Notes: a model not told the origin generated them from the letters alone. A DNA stretch of 18,553 bases from Flavipsychrobacter sp964461535 (GCA_964461535.1 CAYWUY010000060.1:1-18553); one strand, 5' to 3'. Positions 7,908-15,705 are shown, counted from the first letter of the stretch. Made by a program: numbers and translations.

Positions 7908-7923
7908 TTAATCATTTGATTAA
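7908..7923. promoter_or_regulatory. Candidate TetR operator (16-bp palindrome)
   Basis: TTAATCA-TT-TGATTAA is a perfect 7-bp inverted repeat with a 2-bp centre. Partial flanking symmetry (GAT at 7904-7906, ATC at 7924-7926) is offset by one base. It covers the predicted -33 TTTG (7915-7918) and lies 30 bp upstream of the tetR ATG, where a bound repressor would block the pump operon promoter. Confidence 0.55.
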
Positions 7924-7947
7924 ATCGTTTTTTTAAACTTAACTTTG
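7915..7947 (+). promoter_or_regulatory. Bacteroidota-type promoter of the tetR-efflux operon
   Basis: TTTG at 7915-7918 (-33) and TAACTTTG at 7940-7947 (-7, exact TAnnTTTG) are separated by 21 bp, within the usual range for the Bacteroidota primary sigma factor. The ATG at 7954 lies only 6 bp beyond the -7 box, so the transcript would be leaderless or nearly so. Confidence 0.6.
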
Positions 7948-7953
7948 CCCCTA

Positions 7954-8577
7954 ATGAGTAAAGTAGATAATACAGCATCTGCCGAGGAGAGAATAAAACA
8001 AGCTGCTAGAAAGGTTTTTCTGCAAAAGGGTTATGCTGCCACGCGCACTAGAGATATAGCTGCCGAGGCAGATATAAATCTAGCATTGCTAAACTATTAT
8101 TTCAGAAGTAAGGAAAAACTGTTCGATATCATTATGTTAGAGAATATACAGCAGTTTGTACAGGGTGTACTACCTATAATTGATGACAAGACTACAAGTT
8201 TGCAACAAAAAATTGAAGGCTTAGTAGATAGATACATTGATATGTTTCTTGAAAATCCTGAAATGCCCTTATTCGTTCTTACAGAGATACAAAGTAATCC
8301 TGAAAAGTTCCTAGAAAGAGCTGGTAATATCAGGCAAGTACAATCTGCTTTTATCATAGAGCAATTTAAGGCTGTTGTACAAAGCAATAAGCTACCTTTT
8401 CATCCGCTGCATTTGCTAATGAATATGATAGGTATGACGGCCTTCCCTTTTGCAGCGCGTAAGGTGCTTATGCACAAGTTTAGTATAGATAAAGATGCCT
8501 TTAAAGCGCTGATGCTAGAGCGAAAAAAATGGATACCAATTTGGGTGAGTTCTTTTTTACAACCCTTCAACCAATAA
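7954..8577 (+). CDS. TetR/AcrR family transcriptional regulator
   Basis: 207 residues from the ATG at 7954; a TTG nine bases upstream is in frame but overlaps the -7 box and is less likely. The N-terminus has the TetR signature: EERIKQAARKVFLQKGYAATRTRDIAAEADINLALLNYYFRSKEKLFD (residues 11-57), with the recognition helix in the INLALLNYYF region. The rest (about 65-207) is a ligand-binding and dimerisation domain with no recognisable ligand signature. It is the first gene of an operon with a complete tripartite efflux pump; the tolC-type gene starts 8 bp after its stop. It most likely represses its own operon by binding the palindrome at 7908-7923, with release by a pump substrate (inference). 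Confidence 0.92.
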   Translation: MSKVDNTASAEERIKQAARKVFLQKGYAATRTRDIAAEADINLALLNYYFRSKEKLFDIIMLENIQQFVQGVLPIIDDKTTSLQQKIEGLVDRYIDMFLENPEMPLFVLTEIQSNPEKFLERAGNIRQVQSAFIIEQFKAVVQSNKLPFHPLHLLMNMIGMTAFPFAARKVLMHKFSIDKDAFKALMLERKKWIPIWVSSFLQPFNQ

Positions 8578-8585
8578 GTACTACA

Positions 8586-9905
8586 ATGAAAAAGTTAATT
8601 GCATTTTTGTTCATCACATATACCACTGTCTTTTCGGTTCGGTCGCAGCAAAAGTTCGCCTCTATTGCTGATGTTTGGCAGTATGCCGAGGAACATAATG
8701 TTACTATTCGTTTGTCTAAGCTGGCCAATCAAAAGTCAGGATATGCACGCTTACAATCTTACAGTGCGCTATTGCCACAAGTAAATGCTACTGGCACATT
8801 CAATGATAATAAGGCATTGCAAACTACTCTGGTTCCTGCAATTATATTTGATAAAAATGCTGCTCCAACTGATGTTAAAGCAGTTCAGTTTGGTCAGAAG
8901 TATGTGTATAATTATGGTTTTACTGCACAGCTAGATGTGCTGAATGCTAATAACTGGCTGAACTTAAAAACAGCAGATATTAGTAACGCCTTGTCTCAAG
9001 ATTCTTTAGCTGCTAATAGACGTACTGTTTATAAACAAATAGCTGAGCAGTATTATCAATACCTACTCATGAAGGAAGCTGCAAAATTATCAGCTATTTC
9101 TGAGCGTATAGCTGATAGTGTTTTTCGTGCTACCGATGAAAAATTTCAAGCCGGTGTTGCCAGTAAAGCTAATTGGGATGTAGCCAAAATTAATTTGGTA
9201 AAGGTGCAGCAGAACGCTTGGAGTGCAGCTTACCAAGAGCGCATAGCTATCAATAACTTAAAGTCTTTACTAGATATTCCTGCTACTGATACTATAGAAA
9301 TAACAGAGTTAATGACAGACAACGATGATATAAGTGGCATGGATTTTAAAGAGGATCCTCAGTTGCCTATTAGCTATCATCAAATGCAGTTAAGTATACA
9401 GCAATATAAGCAAGTTAAAGTTGCTGCTTTGCCTACTATATCTATTCAGTACTCTGATGCTCAGCAGCAGAACGATAATCAGTTTCGTCCTTTTCAGGGA
9501 GGTACTACATGGTTTCCTGCAAGGTTTTGGGCTGTAAAGGCAAACTGGAATTTATTCACATCTGGTAACAGAACTTTACAAATGATGCGTAATAAGGTGG
9601 CTGTGCAAGAAAAGACCTTACAGTACGACAACTTAAAGAGGCAGTCCGCCATCACAGATGATAATATAAGGTTGGCCTACCTCAAGTCTAAAGGCTTATT
9701 TACTAAAGCTAAGGAGATAATGGACTTGTCTTTTGATAACTACAAGCATGTCAGCAATAAGTATAGCGAGGGCTTAGTAGGTATTACTGATAAGCTGACT
9801 GCTTTTAACGATTACATCAATTATCAAAATCAATATCTCAATAACCTATCTGATTTTATGGTACAACAGTATCAGGTAAAAATCAGGCAAATAGATTTTA
9901 AATAA
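8586..9905 (+). CDS. TolC-family outer membrane efflux channel
   Basis: I place the start at the ATG at 8586 (439 residues), which opens with a signal peptide: MKK, hydrophobic LIAFLFITYTTVFSV, then cleavage near RSQQ. An upstream ATG at 8529 is in frame but lies inside tetR and would bury the signal peptide. The mature protein is alanine- and glutamine-rich with long amphipathic helices arranged as two repeats (about 25-240 and 270-435), as in outer membrane efflux proteins. Typical features are the conserved N-terminal helix AEEHNVTIRLSKLANQKSGY and the later KANWNLFTSGNR segment, which resembles the family's transmembrane strand. It provides the outer membrane exit duct for the adaptor and ABC subunits encoded downstream. 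The next gene starts 17 bp after its stop. Confidence 0.9.
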   Translation: MKKLIAFLFITYTTVFSVRSQQKFASIADVWQYAEEHNVTIRLSKLANQKSGYARLQSYSALLPQVNATGTFNDNKALQTTLVPAIIFDKNAAPTDVKAVQFGQKYVYNYGFTAQLDVLNANNWLNLKTADISNALSQDSLAANRRTVYKQIAEQYYQYLLMKEAAKLSAISERIADSVFRATDEKFQAGVASKANWDVAKINLVKVQQNAWSAAYQERIAINNLKSLLDIPATDTIEITELMTDNDDISGMDFKEDPQLPISYHQMQLSIQQYKQVKVAALPTISIQYSDAQQQNDNQFRPFQGGTTWFPARFWAVKANWNLFTSGNRTLQMMRNKVAVQEKTLQYDNLKRQSAITDDNIRLAYLKSKGLFTKAKEIMDLSFDNYKHVSNKYSEGLVGITDKLTAFNDYINYQNQYLNNLSDFMVQQYQVKIRQIDFK

Positions 9906-9922
9906 CTTCTAACTACATACCT

Positions 9923-11023
9923 ATGCGACACACCAATTGGTTATTAGCTATTTCTGCACTTATATCTGTTGCTTCTTGTAAGCCTAAGTACGACGAAGTA
10001 TTGCCTAAGTATGGCCCTGTTACCGAAGCGGTATTTGCTTCAGGTAGTATAGAGCCTAAAGATGCTTACACACTTACCTCAATGAGCGATGGTTTTTTGG
10101 TAAAATCATTTGTTACAGAGAATGATATAGTTAAAGATGGTCAAGTACTATTTCAGCTAGACAATAAACAGCAAAATACTCAAGTTGCCATTGCAGAAAA
10201 TAATTTGAATTATGCCGAGCAAAATGTAGGTAGTAAGTCGCCACAGTTATTACAAATAAAAGCACAGGTAGATGCTGCTGCTATTAAAAAAGCTAATGAC
10301 TCCACCACTTATCAACGCTATCTCAGATTGGTGCGTACGCAGTCAGTTGCACAGCAAGAGGTTGATAATGCGCGCCTAGCTTATGAATCATCAGTTAGCT
10401 CGTATGAGTCTGCCGTTGCCAACTACAGAGCTACGCTTAATAAAGTAAACCAAGACTTAGCTAATAGTAGAGCACAGTTACAAAATGTAAAGCTAGGTTA
10501 TCGTTTTTATGAGTTGAATGCTATTGGTATTTCTAAAGTCTATCAAATATTTAAAAAGCAGGGCGATTTAGTACGTAAAGGCGAACAAGTTGCACAATTA
10601 GGAAATCCTGATTCTATCGTTATCAACCTTGATATAGACGAGGCTAATATTGCTAAGATACAGCTTGGTCAAAAAGTATTGGTAGAGCTAAATACACAAA
10701 AGAATAAAACTTATGAAGCAGTTGTAACCAAGATATATCCACACTTCAACGACAATTCTCAGTCATACAAAGTAGAGGCTCGTTTTACTACCCCTGAAGG
10801 CGATTTAATATCTGGTACACAATTGCAAGCTAACATAGTAACTGCCATAAAAGATAAAGCCTTGCTTATACCTAGAATATACCTGATGCCCGATAATAAA
10901 GTACTTGTAAAAAAAGGTGATGCATACGATACCGCTAAGCTAGCTGTAGGTATTGTCTCTGACGAGTGGGTCGAGGTGTTAAGCGGTATCTCCGCCACTA
11001 CCACTATAGCTAAACAAAAATAG
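9923..11023 (+). CDS. HlyD/MacA-type periplasmic adaptor lipoprotein
   Basis: 366 residues with a lipoprotein signal peptide ending in the lipobox VASC (predicted lipidated C19). The first half-barrel/lipoyl segment (about 32-77: FASGSIEPKDAYTLTSMSDGFLVKSFV, DGQVLFQLDN) is followed by an alpha-helical hairpin (about 78-200) rich in Ala, Asn and Gln. The chain then returns through the second lipoyl half (GDLVRKGEQVAQLGNPD, about 220) and a beta-barrel and membrane-proximal region (about 235-366). Adaptors of this kind link an inner membrane ABC transporter to a TolC channel. Being a lipoprotein instead of carrying an N-terminal helix is a common variant. The gene sits between the channel gene and the permease gene, 24 bp from the latter. 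Confidence 0.9.
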   Translation: MRHTNWLLAISALISVASCKPKYDEVLPKYGPVTEAVFASGSIEPKDAYTLTSMSDGFLVKSFVTENDIVKDGQVLFQLDNKQQNTQVAIAENNLNYAEQNVGSKSPQLLQIKAQVDAAAIKKANDSTTYQRYLRLVRTQSVAQQEVDNARLAYESSVSSYESAVANYRATLNKVNQDLANSRAQLQNVKLGYRFYELNAIGISKVYQIFKKQGDLVRKGEQVAQLGNPDSIVINLDIDEANIAKIQLGQKVLVELNTQKNKTYEAVVTKIYPHFNDNSQSYKVEARFTTPEGDLISGTQLQANIVTAIKDKALLIPRIYLMPDNKVLVKKGDAYDTAKLAVGIVSDEWVEVLSGISATTTIAKQK

Positions 11024-11047
11024 TATTCATTGTAACACCTCACAATA

Positions 11048-12292
11048 ATGAAATTTAGTGTAAATACAGAGATAGCGCTTACCTACCTCACCTCACGTAA
11101 AAAGCAAACTATAGTTGCTGCTATGGGGGTTATGTTTGGTATATCTATGTTCATATTTATGCAGTCGCTCATGAAGGGTACTAACGACTACTTTGAGAAA
11201 AACTCATTTAGCTCAGTACCTCATATTCGATTGTATAGCGAGAACAAACTAGCCAATACCCACATGCTGGAAAGCTATTATAAAGATGCTTCTCAAAAGC
11301 TATTGGTCAATCCTAAGCAACTCAGGCAAAAGCAAGGTTTAAACAATCCTTTCGGCATTATTGCGCGCATCAAAAAGTTGCCACAGGTGCTATATGTTAC
11401 CCCGCAGGTGTCTGCCAATGTTATTTATACTAGTGGTAGTGTAGATCTTAATGGCAATGTTGCTGGAGTGTCTATAGATGAAGAGGATAAAATGTTTGAT
11501 GTGCAAACCAATATGGTTGAAGGCAATCTGCACGATTTAAACAAAGTTAATAACGGTATCATAATAGGTAAGGGTGTAGCCGAAAAGCTCAGTATTCGTC
11601 TTGGTGATAATCTTACCATTCGTGCTGCTACTGGTAGTACTATGATTATGAAAGTGGTAGGCATATTTGCCACTACTATAAAAAGTGTAGACGATGCTAA
11701 AGCATATACTAATATAGCCCAGGCGCAAAATATGTTAGGTAAAGATCGTAGCTATATTACCGATGTTAAAATAAACCTTAAAGACTATAATGCAGCGCCA
11801 CTGGTAGCTAGGCAAATAGAAGCTATTACTGGCTATAAAGCTGAAGATTGGGTGCAAACCAATCAGCAATTAAAGGCTGCCTTCAAGATACGTGCAGTAA
11901 TACTGAATGCAGTTATAGGTGTAATACTCTTAGTAGCCGGCTTTGGTATCTATAATATCCTAAACATGACTATCTATGAAAAAATAAAAGAGATAGCCAT
12001 ACTAAAGGCTACGGGCTTTTCCGGTAAGTCTGTAATTAGTATCTTCTTACAGCAAGCTATTTTTATTGGGCTCATAGGTGCCGTTATAGGTATTATAGTA
12101 GGCTTCTCTATTACGTTCATGGTATCAAGAATATACATAGGCGCTGGTACTCTTAAGTATCTTCCCATGTCTTTCTATATACCGCACTATATCGAGGCTG
12201 TTTGTTTTGGTATACTCACTACAGTAGCAGCAGGTTATTTCCCGGCAGTAAAAGCAGCAAAAGTTGATCCCGTATCTATAATCAGAGGATAA
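11048..12292 (+). CDS. ABC transporter permease, MacB/FtsX fold (DevC-like)
   Basis: 414 residues. One transmembrane helix (about 22-40) follows a short N-terminal arm with the conserved ALTYLTSRKKQT. A large periplasmic MacB-PCD domain (about 45-275) comes next, then three C-terminal membrane helices in an FtsX domain. Hallmarks of the FtsX domain are FGIYNILNMTIYEKIKEIAILKATGFS and the closing YFPAVKAAKVDPVSIIRG. This four-helix layout is the type VII ABC fold of MacB, LolC/E and DevC, which drives substrates from the periplasm through a TolC duct by mechanotransmission. Unlike MacB it has no fused ATPase; that is the next gene, whose ATG shares one base with this stop (TAATG), suggesting translational coupling. 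The adaptor-permease-ATPase order matches devBCA. Confidence 0.92.
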   Translation: MKFSVNTEIALTYLTSRKKQTIVAAMGVMFGISMFIFMQSLMKGTNDYFEKNSFSSVPHIRLYSENKLANTHMLESYYKDASQKLLVNPKQLRQKQGLNNPFGIIARIKKLPQVLYVTPQVSANVIYTSGSVDLNGNVAGVSIDEEDKMFDVQTNMVEGNLHDLNKVNNGIIIGKGVAEKLSIRLGDNLTIRAATGSTMIMKVVGIFATTIKSVDDAKAYTNIAQAQNMLGKDRSYITDVKINLKDYNAAPLVARQIEAITGYKAEDWVQTNQQLKAAFKIRAVILNAVIGVILLVAGFGIYNILNMTIYEKIKEIAILKATGFSGKSVISIFLQQAIFIGLIGAVIGIIVGFSITFMVSRIYIGAGTLKYLPMSFYIPHYIEAVCFGILTTVAAGYFPAVKAAKVDPVSIIRG

Positions 12293-12972
12293 TGTCACAG
12301 TTAGCATTAAATGCCACAGGCATCACAAAATATTTTCACGATCCCGTTACCATGCAGGTGCTTAAAGGCATAGACCTACAGGTGGGTAGGGGAGAGTTCG
12401 TTTCCATCGTTGGTAAGTCGGGCTGCGGTAAGTCTACCTTGCTTTACGTTTTATCTACTATGGATACCGACTATGAGGGTAATTTAGAAATAAACGGTGT
12501 TCAAGCCACCGGTCGTTCGCTTAATGACCTAGCCAGACTCCGTAACGAGTCTATAGGCTTTGTGTTCCAGTTTCACTATTTATTACCCGATTTTTCTTGT
12601 CTTAAAAATGTTATGATTCCTGCCTTGCGTCTGGGTAAGCTGTCTTACGAAGAAATAGAACATAACGCATATGAAAAATTAAAACTATTTGGGGTAGAGG
12701 AGCAAGCGCATAAAAAAGCTGGTAAGCTCAGTGGCGGACAGCAGCAAAGGGTAGCAATAGCCCGAGCCCTCATTAACGACCCCGCCATTATCATGGGCGA
12801 TGAACCTACAGGTAACCTGGATTCAAAAAATACAGGCATGGTATTCGATTTGTTTCAGCAGCTCTCTAAAGAATATCAGCAAACCCTCATTACCGTAACC
12901 CACGATGAAGATTTCGCCCGCCGCTCTGATAGAATTGTTGAAATGGCAGACGGAGAAATAGTAAAACTGTAA
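12292..12972 (+). CDS. ABC transporter ATP-binding protein (LolD/MacB/DevA type)
   Basis: 226 residues, all motifs intact: Walker A GKSGCGKST (41-49), Q-loop Q93 (FVFQFHYLLPDF), signature LSGGQ (146-150) followed by QQRVAIARAL, Walker B IIMGDE (166-171), D-loop NLD (175-177), and switch H204 (TVTHDEDFA). The Q-loop region FHYLLPDFSCLKNVMIPAL is characteristic of the LolD/MacB branch, which pairs with FtsX-fold permeases. It is the last gene of the tetR-channel-adaptor-permease-ATPase operon and overlaps the permease by one base. A terminator follows 18 bp after the stop. The pump's substrate is unknown: candidates for this class are macrolides, peptides, lipids or glycolipids. A LolCDE role is less likely because a TolC channel and an adaptor are encoded in the same operon. 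Confidence 0.94.
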   Translation: MSQLALNATGITKYFHDPVTMQVLKGIDLQVGRGEFVSIVGKSGCGKSTLLYVLSTMDTDYEGNLEINGVQATGRSLNDLARLRNESIGFVFQFHYLLPDFSCLKNVMIPALRLGKLSYEEIEHNAYEKLKLFGVEEQAHKKAGKLSGGQQQRVAIARALINDPAIIMGDEPTGNLDSKNTGMVFDLFQQLSKEYQQTLITVTHDEDFARRSDRIVEMADGEIVKL

Positions 12973-12990
12973 TATATATCCTCCATAGGT

Positions 12991-13034
12991 AAAAGATGCG
13001 AATGTAATTTTATTATATTCGTATCTTTTTGTTT
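12991..13034 (+). terminator. Terminator of the efflux operon
   Basis: An 18-bp stem (12991-13008 with 13012-13029, including two G-T pairs) with a 3-nt loop is followed by a T-rich stretch from 13026. It lies 18 bp after the ATPase stop. Beyond it, 13035-13197 holds the upstream region of the sigma factor gene; I see no clear promoter consensus there apart from an imperfect TAACTTTA. Confidence 0.75.
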
Positions 13035-13197
13035 TATATAGTCTTGTCTCTTCCGGTTTAATGTATACCTTATTTATACGTCACTTTTTCAGTAAAAACG
13101 CTGACTATTTATTAACTTTATTCTATCTAGTTTTACATTCCATTTACAATACGGCAATCCTCTTTGGGTTACTTTTTCATTAAAACAGTATTAATAG

Positions 13198-13782
13198 GTG
13201 TATCATTCGTCACATACCGAGTCAGACTTGCTTCAGGCACTTGCCCGAGGCGATCGCAAGGCGACAGAGCAGATATATAAGCAAAACTATCCTGTTGTTT
13301 CGGGTTGGTTAGCTAAAAATGGAGGCTCCGACGATGATGCTGCCGACCTGTTTCAGGAAGCAATGGTAGTATTGTTCAGTAAGGCACAATCGCATGATTT
13401 TACTTTATCATGTTCTATTGGCACTTATTTGTTCTCAGTTAGCAAAAACTTGTGGTATAAAAAACTACAACAAATGCAGCGCACTTCCGTTAAGCTTTTT
13501 GATAATATGGACGGTGATGGCGACGAGACAAGCCCTTTTTCTTTTAGCGACGATGTAGCTGTACATCACGAGCGCGAAGCGCATTTCGAACAGCTAGACC
13601 AAGCTTTAGAACTCCTGGGCGAACCTTGTAGGTCTATCTTGCACGAATATTATCATAAAGATAAAAGCATGCAAGAAATAGCGGCAGCCTTCGGATACAC
13701 CAATCCGGATAATGCTAAAACTCAAAAATACAAATGTCTTACACGCCTTAGGAAGCTATTCCAGGGAATGCAAGCTAAATGA
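13198..13782 (+). CDS. RNA polymerase sigma-70 family factor, ECF-like
   Basis: 194 residues from a GTG at 13198. An in-frame TAG sits immediately before it, so this is the earliest start possible, and the usual ECF opening (LLQALARGDRKATEQIYKQNYPVV) begins only 10 residues in. Region 2 spans about 22-95, with DDAADLFQEAMVVLF as region 2.2 and IGTYLFSVSKNLWYKKL as 2.3-2.4. A polar, acidic linker (about 100-128) precedes region 4 (about 130-188), whose HTH is SMQEIAAAFGYTNPDNAKTQKYKCLTRLRKLF. There is no sigma-1 or sigma-3 domain. The spacing of YTNPDNAKTQKYKC in the HTH is typical of Bacteroidota ECF-like factors. A membrane protein with an anti-sigma-like N-terminus and a protease domain starts 9 bp after the stop, which suggests that it is the cognate regulator. 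Confidence 0.9.
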   Translation: MYHSSHTESDLLQALARGDRKATEQIYKQNYPVVSGWLAKNGGSDDDAADLFQEAMVVLFSKAQSHDFTLSCSIGTYLFSVSKNLWYKKLQQMQRTSVKLFDNMDGDGDETSPFSFSDDVAVHHEREAHFEQLDQALELLGEPCRSILHEYYHKDKSMQEIAAAFGYTNPDNAKTQKYKCLTRLRKLFQGMQAK

Positions 13783-13791
13783 TTTAGTAAC

Positions 13792-14892
13792 ATGTCTAAC
13801 AATATTTGGGAACTGGCAGAAGCGTATTTAGGTGGCACTCTTGGTGCAGCCGACAATACTATGTTGCGTAATCGCCTGGCAACAGACCCTACTTTTGCAG
13901 CCGAGTTCAACGAAACACTAGATTTGCTTAAAGCACTTCAGGGCAGTGGTAAGCAAAAACGCTTCCGCAATATGCTGGCAGATGTACACCAGCATCATCA
14001 AGCCGAGGCACATAAATCTCCGTTTAAGTTTAAGCTGCCTGCCAATTTCTGGCGTACTTCAGCTATTGCTGCCGGTGTAGCTTTACTTACATCTTTTATT
14101 ACATATTCTATCATAGGTGGTTCCGATAGACGTTCACAGTCAGTATATAATACTATCAGTCACAAGATTGAAAATATTAATAACGACCAAAAACGCTTAA
14201 AGTTGGTGCAAGACTCTTTAATGAAGAGCATCAATAAAAAAGCTACCCCTGTTCCTACTTCCGATGTGCGCTATACGGCTACTGGCTTTGCGCTTACTAA
14301 TGATGGGTATTTTGTTACCGCCTACCACGTTATTAACGATGGTAATGGCGACCCTGATTCTGTTTACATCCAAAGCAACGATGGCGTATATTACAAAGCC
14401 TCTTTAGTTAACTTTAGTGGTAAAGCCGATATCGCAATCCTTAAAGTAGATAAGAAAAACTTCCGTTTTGCTAAAACTGACCTTCCGTATGCCTTTGCCG
14501 ACGAAAAGTCTGATTTAGGCGAAAGAATCTTTACCCTTGGCTATCCCGATAACGACGTTGTTTATAGCGAAGGTTACATCAGCTCTCGCAATGGTTATGG
14601 TGGCAATGCCGCTCAGTATACCCTGGAGTTACCTGTTGGTCATGGTCAAAGTGGTTCTCCAGTTTGGGATGCTTCTGGCAATCTTATAGGTATCCTTACT
14701 GCCATAGGCAATGCTAATGAGTCTAAAACATACGCAGTTAGCTCTCAAGAATTACTAGAGCTGTTGCACACCATCCCTAACGAATCCTCTTTACGCATAC
14801 CGCGCTCTTCTCGCATCAAGCGTATCTCGCGCGAGCAACAAATAGCGCAGCTTGAGAATTATACATTCTCAGTTAAGGTTTATAAAAAATAA
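13792..14892 (+). CDS. Single-pass membrane protein: anti-sigma-like N-terminus fused to trypsin-like protease
   Basis: 366 residues. Residues 1-86 are predicted cytosolic: the opening NIWELAEAYLGGTLGAADNTMLRNRLATDPTFAAEFNETLDLL resembles the N-terminal helix of Bacteroidota anti-sigma factors. It has no zinc-binding HxxxCxxC motif. One membrane helix lies at about 87-108. A charged helical linker (115-150) leads to a trypsin/HtrA-like domain (about 155-330) with an intact triad: H179 in TAYHVI, D213 in ADIAILKVD, S287 in GHGQSGSPVWD. No PDZ domain follows; instead there is a basic tail (RIPRSSRIKRISR). With the N-terminus inside, the protease faces the periplasm. The gene is 9 bp downstream of the sigma factor gene and is followed by a terminator, so the two form a complete operon. 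The anti-sigma role is an inference; the membrane topology and protease domain are well supported. Confidence 0.85.
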   Translation: MSNNIWELAEAYLGGTLGAADNTMLRNRLATDPTFAAEFNETLDLLKALQGSGKQKRFRNMLADVHQHHQAEAHKSPFKFKLPANFWRTSAIAAGVALLTSFITYSIIGGSDRRSQSVYNTISHKIENINNDQKRLKLVQDSLMKSINKKATPVPTSDVRYTATGFALTNDGYFVTAYHVINDGNGDPDSVYIQSNDGVYYKASLVNFSGKADIAILKVDKKNFRFAKTDLPYAFADEKSDLGERIFTLGYPDNDVVYSEGYISSRNGYGGNAAQYTLELPVGHGQSGSPVWDASGNLIGILTAIGNANESKTYAVSSQELLELLHTIPNESSLRIPRSSRIKRISREQQIAQLENYTFSVKVYKK

Positions 14893-14912
14893 AAATATTA
14901 AATATATACCCC

Positions 14913-14945
14913 AGAGGCCTTGCTACTACGCAGGGCCTCTTTTTC
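14913..14945 (+). terminator. Terminator of the sigma factor-protease operon
   Basis: An 11-bp stem (14913-14923 with 14930-14940, one G-T pair) and a 6-nt loop are followed by TTTTT from 14940. It starts 20 bp after the protease stop. Confidence 0.88.
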
Positions 14946-14978
14946 TTGCTAAATACTATTACAATTCGGTATTTTCCT

Positions 14979-14986
14979 TACTTTTG
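14979..14986 (+). promoter_or_regulatory. Candidate -7 box upstream of the DUF6580-type gene
   Basis: TACTTTTG is an exact TAnnTTTG match 19 bp before the ATG at 15006. No good -33 TTTG is seen at the expected spacing. Confidence 0.4.
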
Positions 14987-15005
14987 TCCCTCATAATATT
15001 TTAGA

Positions 15006-15560
15006 ATGAAACGCATTAATATATCTACTGTTATCGCAATTAGCCTGGTGTTGTTAGCGGCTGTGGCTCGTGTTGCTAATGCCGGTATGCATATTTACAA
15101 TTTTGCTCCTGTGGCAGCTGTTGGTTTGTTTTCAGGCGCAGTTATTAAAGATAATAAGTGGATGGCTATTTTAACCCCGCTTATGGGTCAGTTTCTGGCC
15201 GATGTTTTCTTCCAGTTTGTTGCCGGCATACAAGGTTTTTATCCGGGTATGCAGTTCACATATGCAGCCTTAGCAGGTGCAGCATGGTTAGGCACATCTA
15301 TGAAGCAGGCTAAACCACTTTCTATTTTAGGCTACACCCTTGGTGCCTCAGCTATATTCTTTGTGGTGTCCAATCTAGGTTATTTTACTGCTGGTTATAA
15401 TGGCTATACTATCAATGGTCTTGTAAAAACATACATCGATGCTATTCCGTTCTACCGCAATGCCTTAATTGGCGATATGCTAGGTAGCACAGCCTTATTC
15501 TCTAGTTTCTTCTTAGCGCAGCGTTATGTGACAGCTAACATGAAGAAAGCAGAAGCATAA
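15006..15560 (+). CDS. DUF6580-type integral membrane protein
   Basis: 184 residues, nearly all hydrophobic, with about five to six predicted membrane helices: about 8-25, 34-50, 52-72, 83-96, 105-125 and 148-172. The motif NFAPVAAVGLFSGAVI after the first helix, and paired LADVFFQFV and GDMLGSTALFSSFF segments, match my recollection of the DUF6580 family of putative transport proteins, which is distantly related to ECF-transporter S components. No substrate is known and no EcfA/EcfT genes are nearby. It is a single-gene transcription unit with its own -7-like box and terminator. No riboswitch-like structure is visible in the short upstream region, so vitamin control cannot be claimed. A plain multi-pass protein of another family is the alternative. 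Confidence 0.7.
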   Translation: MKRINISTVIAISLVLLAAVARVANAGMHIYNFAPVAAVGLFSGAVIKDNKWMAILTPLMGQFLADVFFQFVAGIQGFYPGMQFTYAALAGAAWLGTSMKQAKPLSILGYTLGASAIFFVVSNLGYFTAGYNGYTINGLVKTYIDAIPFYRNALIGDMLGSTALFSSFFLAQRYVTANMKKAEA

Positions 15561-15583
15561 TTATTATTATATTCTTAATATCT

Positions 15584-15612
15584 ACGCGGCAGTTCTTACT
15601 GCCGCGTTTTTT
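15584..15612 (+). terminator. Terminator after the DUF6580-type gene
   Basis: A perfect GC-rich 10-bp stem (15584-15593 with 15598-15607) and a TCTT loop are followed by a T-run to 15612. Confidence 0.92.
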
Positions 15613-15689
15613 ATTGCAATACTATTGTAAACTTATGTTCTTAAGGCCAACTATGTAGCTCACTAGTATTTCAGCTGTATTACAATACG

Positions 15690-15697
15690 TACCTTTG
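15690..15697 (+). promoter_or_regulatory. Candidate -7 box of the prfB operon
   Basis: TACCTTTG exactly fits TAnnTTTG and ends 8 bp before the prfB ATG at 15706. As for the tetR operon, this would give a leaderless or nearly leaderless mRNA. No TTTG is evident at -33. Confidence 0.5.
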
Positions 15698-15705
15698 CAC
15701 CCGAC

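Noticed and set aside
8529..8585. In-frame ATG extension of the TolC-type gene into tetR
   Set aside because: It would put 19 hydrophilic residues in front of a clear signal peptide starting with MKKLIAFLF.
14946..15005. Search for a vitamin riboswitch upstream of the DUF6580-type membrane gene
   Set aside because: Only about 60 bp separate the previous terminator from the ATG and no structured element is visible.
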